Positions 33,018-38,529 of a DNA stretch of 38,529 nucleotides are shown piece by piece (position 1 is the first letter of the stretch; the number at the start of each line of letters is the position of its first letter). The DNA lies in the NCBI RefSeq assembly GCF_031127835.1, contig NZ_JARXHX010000027.1, forward strand, positions 1 through 38,529, given 5' to 3'. Both the position numbers and the translations under genes were made by a program. The notes under the pieces are model-generated. The model was not told the origin of the DNA. It ran no database searches and saw only the letters and a list, made by a program, of their open reading frames with translations. The DNA comes from Pelagicoccus sp. SDUM812002. GTDB taxonomy: Bacteria > Verrucomicrobiota > Verrucomicrobiia > Opitutales > Opitutaceae.

Positions 33018-36000
33018 ATGAACAAACACAACAAACAGACAAATAGATACCTATCTCCTAGAGGTGGATCGCAGAGCTTGCTCTTCGGTGCTATGCTTCT
33101 AGTTGCTCCCTTGGCCTTTGCTCAGGACGACGCAGAGGACGATGAAATCTTCGAACTGTCGCCGTTCGAAGTAACTGGTAACGAGCGTGAAGGCTACAAG
33201 GCAGTCGACACCTTGGCCGGTAACCGACTCAACACCGAACTCCGCGACATCGGCAGCGCGATCTCTGTCGTAACAACTCAGTTCTTGGAAGACACTGGTG
33301 CGACTGACAACAAGACGCTTCTACAGTACACAGTGGGTACAGAAGTAGGTAGTATCGAAGGTAACTACGCAGGTGTAGGTGACGGAGCTCTCCTTAACGA
33401 GCAGAGCCAGTTCATCAACCCGAGTGCCAACACCCGTGTTCGCGGCCTGACTTCAGCAGACAACAGCCGTGACTACTTTATTTCCGATATTCCATGGGAT
33501 GGGTACAACGTAGATCGCGTTGAGTTGCAACGTGGTCCAAACTCCATCCTCTTCGGCCAAGGCAGTCCAGCCGGCTTGATTAACGTCGGCCTCCAAGGAG
33601 CGTCGTTCTCTGATGAAGGTAAGGTTGAGGTCCGTTTCGACCAGCACGGAAGTACACGCTATTCTGTCAATCTCAACCAAGCTGTCATCGAAGACGAACT
33701 CGCGGTTCGTTTGGCTGCTGTTTACGATGACGAGAAGTACAAGCAAGACCCTGCTTTCAATCGCGATGAGCGCGTATACGCAGCGCTGCGGTGGGATCCG
33801 TCCTTCCTGAACGGCGAAGGCATCCGCACCACGTTCAAGGCGAACTACGAGGAAGGCGAGGTTAAGAGCAACAACCCGCGTTCCATACCTCCAATCGATC
33901 TTATTAGTCCATGGTTCCAGTCTGGTACTTACGAAGGTGGTTTCGTTTATAATGAAACAACCGAAGAGTACGAGCCGACCCGTACCTTTAACCACTTGGA
34001 CCGCGAAACCTTCAACCCATTCCAGCTTCAGGACGACAACACTGGCCGTGACAATCACGGTCAGCAGCGTCCGAGCATCAATGGAGGACCAAGAACTGGC
34101 CAGGCTAACCCAGCGTTCAATCCTTGGATTGGAAACTTTGGTCAGAGCTTTGGCGGACCTATCGCTTATTGGGGCAATTCTGAAGGTGCTCCTAACTACT
34201 TCCTCTCAGAGTGGCGTCAGCGTCGCGGCATCAACGAAGAGGGTGTAGTGACACCGGATCAGGGGATTGTATCGTTCCATCGCCAAGGAGGTATCAACAC
34301 CCAATCTGCCTACGCTAGACAGGCTGGATTGCCGTTCTCGGACTTCGGTGTTTACAAGAACTACAACATGACTGACCCGACAGCGTTCGACTTCTACAAC
34401 AACTTGTTGGACGGACCGAACAAGTCGGAGTGGCAGGATTTCGATTCGTTGAATCTGAATCTCTCGCAGACCTACCTCAACGACCAGATTGGGTGGGAGC
34501 TCGCTCACAACCAGCAGACCTACAACAATGGTCAGCTTAGCTTGCTCACAGACAGTCGCCAGGCCATCTACATCGACTTTATGAGTGTGTATTCTGACGG
34601 CACGCCAGACGGTTTGAACGGGGAGCCATACCAGGATGGTACTCCTAATCCAAACGTAGGTCGCGCGTTCATCAGCGATAGCGGCCAGAATGGAAACAGC
34701 ACCTTCGAATCTGATAGAGAGTCCACGCGTCTCACGCTGTTTGCTACCTACGACTTCACCAAGAATGGAGATGACTCCTCTTGGAGAAGAATTTTGGGCA
34801 GTCACACGTTCACGGGTCTCCTCTCTCAGGACGAGCGCGACACGGACTCGCGTAACTTCCAGCGCTATGCAGTATTGGATCCTAGCTACCGCGAGTTTGT
34901 GGGAGCGGTAGATTCTAACAAGTTCACCGACAATCTGTTCGCCGTGAACCCTGTCATCTACATGGGGCCGTCCCTCAGCAACAGAAGCTCCTTGTCGGGT
35001 GCCAATTTGCCTGCTCTCAAGGATGTCGTTGTCGCTCCTTCCGGCAATATTCGCATCTTTGACTCAACATGGGCCCATCCGTTGGACCCAACTGCAGCTG
35101 GTTACGTAAATCCGAGCGACCCTTGGATTAACAACTACTACTTGCCGCCTTCTGAAGATTATGCTGACTTTGATCCTAATGATCCTTTGAGACTTGATAC
35201 TTCGACGGAAGACCCAGACGACCTGCTCTGGCCTGATCGCCGTGAATCGACTCAGAATCTGAATCCAGAAAACTATGTCGGTTGGGTAGACTATCCTTTT
35301 GCGGTCACAGACTCGGAAGCAGCTCCAGGCAACCGTGACAGGTTGACCACAGGTGCGCGCTTGGAGAGAAGCCGTGTTGAATCCAAGGCTTTGGTCTGGC
35401 AAGGGCAGCTCTTCGACGGAGCTCTCGTAGGAACTTGGGGTATCAGAGAAGATACCGCAGAAGGTTGGTCTGTTTCTCGTAACACAGACAGCCCTTCTCC
35501 TTACACGCTACAGTATGGTCACTTGAATTTGGATCCTGAGGTTTACTCTTTGGAAGCACCAGACGGAAACTACAGCGTAATTGAAGAAACTTCGAAGAGC
35601 TGGAGTGCCGTTGCTCATCTCAACGACTTCCTCGACGACAGCCTTCCTTTGGATGTTTCACTGTTCTACAGTAACTCTACGAACTTCCAGCCGGAAGCAC
35701 TTCGCGTAGATGTTTATGGTGAGCCGATTGCCCTGCCTCAGGGTGAAACGACCGACATGGGTATCTTGTTCGAATCCAAGGAAGGACGTTACTCGCTCCG
35801 TATCAACAAGTATGAAACGAAGGTCCAGAATGCCAATAGCGGTGGACTCAACGGAGCGTGGTTCCTCGGAGCTGCTCAAGCGTGGTCTGGTAATTGGGTC
35901 AATCGATTCGAATACGATTGGACCGGTGACACCATCGAGAATGCAGTTGAGGTACCTGATGAAACAAACTCTCAGTACAACTATGGTACTGCGGAAGGTG

Positions 36001-36848
36001 AAACCTTGGCGGATGCCCAAGCTCGCGAAGCGGCGGCAATCGCCGCATGGCGCCAGTGGCAATCCGAACTTGACCCCCGTTTCTACGAAGCATGGGGAAT
36101 CGATCTAGACGCCCCTCTCGACGCGGCGAATCCTCGAGGTCTATCCGCGAGTAATCCAAATGGTTTCCAGCTCTCTGAAGACAGCGTGTCTAAAGGTTAC
36201 GAAATCGAGTTTAGTGCCCAGCCCCGTGAGAACTGGAGCGTCATCATCAACGCTGCTAAGACTAAGGCTACTCGTAACAACATCGGTGGAACTAACCTTA
36301 GTGCATACGTAGCAGCCTATGAAGATACGCTTCGCAACACTGCTGCGGGTGACCTCCGAATCTGGTGGGGTGGCGCAGGTAACGAAACCGCTCTCTTCCA
36401 GTGGAACTCTAACGTCGGATCCGAGTGGACTTCGCGTAAGCTTCAGGAAGGCACCAACGCACCTGAGCTTCGCGAATGGCGCGTCAACATGATCACCAAC
36501 TACGACTTCACTGACGGCGCTTTCAAGGGCTTGAACGTTGGTGGTGGTCTTCGTTGGCAGGACGAAGTGGTAATCGGCTATCGCCCAATCCAAGGTGAAA
36601 CCGCAACACAAGTATCCTTCGATATCGACAATCCATATCTTGGAGGAGCTGAGACCAACCTCGACCTGTGGGTAGGCTACCAGCGTAAGCTGACCGACCG
36701 TATTGACTGGAAGGTCCAGTTGAACGTGAGAAATGCGTTCCAAGGCGAAGGTCTGATCCCGATCACAACGCAACCGGATGGTACTCCGGCTGGCTACCGA
36801 ATAGCTCCAGCGGAAACGTGGTCGTTGCGTAACACCTTCGAGTTCTAA
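33018..36848 (+). CDS. TonB-dependent outer-membrane receptor
   Basis: 1276 residues from the ATG at 33018; an ATG at 32991 would give an unlikely extension before the signal peptide. The signal sequence has a basic start, then LLFGAMLLVAPLAFAQ, with cleavage after AFA. A plug domain follows (about residues 40-190) containing the ELSPFEVTG, GYKAVDTLAGNRLNTEL and IGSAISVVTTQFLED signature, and VDRVELQRGPNSILFGQGSPAG. The rest is a long beta barrel that ends in an aromatic residue (RNTFEF). This is the style of the expanded receptor family in Opitutae, often linked to polysaccharide or siderophore uptake. The substrate cannot be told. Confidence 0.94.
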   Translation: MNKHNKQTNRYLSPRGGSQSLLFGAMLLVAPLAFAQDDAEDDEIFELSPFEVTGNEREGYKAVDTLAGNRLNTELRDIGSAISVVTTQFLEDTGATDNKTLLQYTVGTEVGSIEGNYAGVGDGALLNEQSQFINPSANTRVRGLTSADNSRDYFISDIPWDGYNVDRVELQRGPNSILFGQGSPAGLINVGLQGASFSDEGKVEVRFDQHGSTRYSVNLNQAVIEDELAVRLAAVYDDEKYKQDPAFNRDERVYAALRWDPSFLNGEGIRTTFKANYEEGEVKSNNPRSIPPIDLISPWFQSGTYEGGFVYNETTEEYEPTRTFNHLDRETFNPFQLQDDNTGRDNHGQQRPSINGGPRTGQANPAFNPWIGNFGQSFGGPIAYWGNSEGAPNYFLSEWRQRRGINEEGVVTPDQGIVSFHRQGGINTQSAYARQAGLPFSDFGVYKNYNMTDPTAFDFYNNLLDGPNKSEWQDFDSLNLNLSQTYLNDQIGWELAHNQQTYNNGQLSLLTDSRQAIYIDFMSVYSDGTPDGLNGEPYQDGTPNPNVGRAFISDSGQNGNSTFESDRESTRLTLFATYDFTKNGDDSSWRRILGSHTFTGLLSQDERDTDSRNFQRYAVLDPSYREFVGAVDSNKFTDNLFAVNPVIYMGPSLSNRSSLSGANLPALKDVVVAPSGNIRIFDSTWAHPLDPTAAGYVNPSDPWINNYYLPPSEDYADFDPNDPLRLDTSTEDPDDLLWPDRRESTQNLNPENYVGWVDYPFAVTDSEAAPGNRDRLTTGARLERSRVESKALVWQGQLFDGALVGTWGIREDTAEGWSVSRNTDSPSPYTLQYGHLNLDPEVYSLEAPDGNYSVIEETSKSWSAVAHLNDFLDDSLPLDVSLFYSNSTNFQPEALRVDVYGEPIALPQGETTDMGILFESKEGRYSLRINKYETKVQNANSGGLNGAWFLGAAQAWSGNWVNRFEYDWTGDTIENAVEVPDETNSQYNYGTAEGETLADAQAREAAAIAAWRQWQSELDPRFYEAWGIDLDAPLDAANPRGLSASNPNGFQLSEDSVSKGYEIEFSAQPRENWSVIINAAKTKATRNNIGGTNLSAYVAAYEDTLRNTAAGDLRIWWGGAGNETALFQWNSNVGSEWTSRKLQEGTNAPELREWRVNMITNYDFTDGAFKGLNVGGGLRWQDEVVIGYRPIQGETATQVSFDIDNPYLGGAETNLDLWVGYQRKLTDRIDWKVQLNVRNAFQGEGLIPITTQPDGTPAGYRIAPAETWSLRNTFEF

Positions 36849-36873
36849 AGTAACCAATCATCACATCATTTAC

Positions 36874-36909
36874 AGGTCGTCCTTGGTATACCCGAGGGCG
36901 GCCTTTTTG
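36874..36909 (+). terminator. Intrinsic terminator after the TonB-dependent receptor
   Basis: Arms aggtcgtccttgg (36874-36886) and ccgagggcggcct (36892-36904) form a 13-bp stem with three G-T wobbles around loop tatac, followed by a T run. Confidence 0.85.
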
Positions 36910-37080
36910 TTTTGGAGCTAAGCCGGCTGTTCGATGCTGAAGCACGAGCTACGTTGAATTATTTCGGTTGAACTAGTCTGTCGCTAGAAAATGGATACTA
37001 ATTATTATCGTAGTCGGATATGCTTTCGAGGCTGTCTTATCTTGCGTGGAGCGAGTTATTCCAGTGACTTTGATGTCTAA

Positions 37081-38529
37081 ATGATACGGACTAGAAAAAC
37101 TTTCACGTTAGGGATTGTCGTACACCTTTCTATCTGTTCGTGCCAATCAGCATGGGCTGAAGCCCAGCTCGCTCCTGGGTTGCTAGCTCATTCGTTTGAG
37201 CCTAGAACAAGCCCTCAAACGAGTACTTTGTTTACGCCAGTAGAGCCGGAGCGATCCGGTATCGTAATGACGAACGAATATTCAGATCCTCGCATGTGGA
37301 CAGACCGATACCAAGAGTTCGCGTTGGGAGCGATAGGTACCGGGATCACCGTGGGAGATTACGACAACGACGGTCTGCCTGACTTGTTTGTCGTCAATAA
37401 GACTGGTAAATCGATCCTTTACCGCAACTTGGGGAATTGGAAATTCGAGGATGCGACGGATGCGGCTGGCTTAGGAGAAACGGAGGGAAGCTGGGTGGAC
37501 TCGATCGTGGGTATTTTTGGACCAGCGACGGAAGGGGAATCGGCAGAGAATTGGAAACAAGGAGCCACATTCGTCGATGTCGACAATGATGGTTGGCTGG
37601 ATCTGTACCTATGTAAGTTTAACGCTCCGAACGTTCTCTACCTGAATGATGGAGGCGGGCGGTATGAGGCTGCTGAAAATTCTGGGCTGGAACTTCTGAG
37701 CGCCAGTGGGATGGCCTCTTTTTGCGATTTTAATCGGGACGGGTTTTTGGATGTGTATGTCCAAACGAACATGCTAGACGCGGCTCAAGCGTTTGAAGGA
37801 AGCCGTGATCGGCTGTATTTGAATAATGGTGACGCCACGTTCTCTGATATCACAGATTCTGCGGGCATATCGGAAAATACTTTGGGTCATGCGGCGATAT
37901 GCTGGGATTACGATGGAGACGGTTGGCCCGATATTTACGTGGCGAACGATTTTGCGAAGCCGGATCAATTGTATCGAAACGAGAGTGGGGAAGGGAAAGT
38001 CAGATTCAGAGAAGTGATCGACGAAGTTGTTCCCTATCAGCCCTTTTCTTCGATGGGTGCGGACATCGCGGATATCAATAATGATGGGCTTATCGATTTT
38101 TTCGTAGCGGACATGGCACCCACCACTCACGAGAAGGATCAGCGAGGAATGGCGGTAACGCGACATACCATGCAGAGTGAGATCCAAAATTCGCGAAAGG
38201 CTCCACAATACATGTTTAACGCGCTCTACCTTAATACAGGCTCGGAGCGTGTCATGGAAATTTCTGCGCTTGCTGGACTTCTACGGACTGACTGGACCTG
38301 GTCGGTTCGCTTCGAGGATTTGGACTGCGATGGCTTCGTGGACTTGCACGTCACCAATGGAATGGTGCGGGAGTATCAAAACGATGATCTGCGCCAAAAA
38401 ATCTTCAAAGCGGAACACCCTTCGTTTCGCATGCGTATCATGCGAGCGAGCCCATTGCTTTCGGAGTCGAACCTTGCGTTCCGCAACCTGGGTGGGCTGA
38501 GCTTCGAGCGCGTGGAGTCGTCCTGGGGT
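37081..38529 (+). CDS. Secreted FG-GAP/VCBS repeat protein (CRTAC1/ASPIC-like), 3' end cut by the window
   Basis: The frame is open from ATG 37081 to the last base (483 codons seen) and is preceded by an in-frame TAA. The N-terminus has a basic start (RTRKTF), then a hydrophobic core TLGIVVHLSIC and a likely cleavage after SAWA. Six or more calcium-binding-type loops DxDxDGxxD follow (first at residue 93, DYDNDGLPDLFVV; then DVDNDGWLDLYL, DFNRDGFLDVYV, DYDGDGWPDIYV, DINNDGLIDFFV, DLDCDGFVDLHV), predicting a beta-propeller. These repeats, NxLGxxxFED and the overall order resemble proteins that end in an ASPIC/UnbV domain, which would lie beyond the window. It is directly downstream of the TonB receptor, separated by a terminator. 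Confidence 0.9.
   Translation, partial: MIRTRKTFTLGIVVHLSICSCQSAWAEAQLAPGLLAHSFEPRTSPQTSTLFTPVEPERSGIVMTNEYSDPRMWTDRYQEFALGAIGTGITVGDYDNDGLPDLFVVNKTGKSILYRNLGNWKFEDATDAAGLGETEGSWVDSIVGIFGPATEGESAENWKQGATFVDVDNDGWLDLYLCKFNAPNVLYLNDGGGRYEAAENSGLELLSASGMASFCDFNRDGFLDVYVQTNMLDAAQAFEGSRDRLYLNNGDATFSDITDSAGISENTLGHAAICWDYDGDGWPDIYVANDFAKPDQLYRNESGEGKVRFREVIDEVVPYQPFSSMGADIADINNDGLIDFFVADMAPTTHEKDQRGMAVTRHTMQSEIQNSRKAPQYMFNALYLNTGSERVMEISALAGLLRTDWTWSVRFEDLDCDGFVDLHVTNGMVREYQNDDLRQKIFKAEHPSFRMRIMRASPLLSESNLAFRNLGGLSFERVESSWG

Noticed and set aside
33018-36848. Phage or mobile-element origin of the large open frame
   Set aside because: Signal peptide, plug motifs and aromatic C-terminus identify a TonB-dependent receptor; no integrase or transposase gene is present in the window.

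Overview
The window reads as a Gram-negative chromosome segment from the phylum Verrucomicrobiota, most likely an Opitutae/Puniceicoccales-type bacterium. Three things point there: a Planctomycetes-Verrucomicrobia (PVM) type bacterial microcompartment (BMC) operon, a very large TonB-dependent receptor with the N-terminal plug style common in Opitutae (ELSPFEVTG ... DIGSAISVVTTQF), and a FG-GAP repeat protein behind it. A Kdo transferase and the TonB receptor show an outer membrane. The taxonomic call is inference from protein style, not a database result.

Layout. 1-212: 3' part of a tRNA-Asp and two terminators. 242-2566 (minus): malate:quinone oxidoreductase downstream of a DeoR-type regulator. 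2683-10156 (plus): the BMC operon in the order pduL, BMC-H, BMC-H, acetate kinase, BMC-H, BMC-P, acylating aldehyde dehydrogenase, BMC-P, BMC-P, class II aldolase, malate dehydrogenase. The expected chemistry is cleavage of a deoxysugar phosphate (fuculose-1-P or rhamnulose-1-P) by the aldolase to DHAP and lactaldehyde, oxidation of lactaldehyde to an acyl-CoA, phosphate transfer by PduL, and ATP formation by the kinase. Sugar isomerase and kinase genes are not in the window. 10228-10307 is a REP-like inverted pair at the convergent junction.

10316-14061 (minus) encodes two 616-residue ABC exporter half-transporters that look like a heterodimer with one degenerate ATP site. Their shared leader (14061-14190) contains an intrinsic terminator, a competing upstream arm and an inverted repeat that covers the start codon, so it looks like an attenuator. 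This is the least explained regulatory structure in the window. A second REP-like sequence occurs twice in this operon, once inside a reading frame and once supplying a stop codon.

14442-15982 (plus): glutamyl-Q tRNA(Asp) synthetase and a MarC-family membrane protein. 16038-20413 (minus): the conserved HIT - phoH - pgpH(7TM-HD) - ybeY cluster. 20567-22143 (plus): Kdo transferase and a small ferredoxin. 22245-25889 (minus): trkA - trkH - methyltransferase. 26001-28907 (minus): recD2 and a HAD phosphatase. 29098-31943 (plus): a fatty acid desaturase with a coiled-coil tail and an ABC-F ATPase. 32033-32593 (minus): a P-loop kinase-like protein. 33018-38529 (plus): the TonB-dependent receptor and a secreted FG-GAP protein cut by the window end.

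The BMC locus is a known type. The observations I would look at first are the ABC-operon leader, the REP sequence inside a coding frame, the altered active site of the BMC acetate kinase, the EutQ-like head and cysteine cluster of the BMC aldolase, and the pairing of NAD-malate dehydrogenase with malate:quinone oxidoreductase across the BMC regulator.
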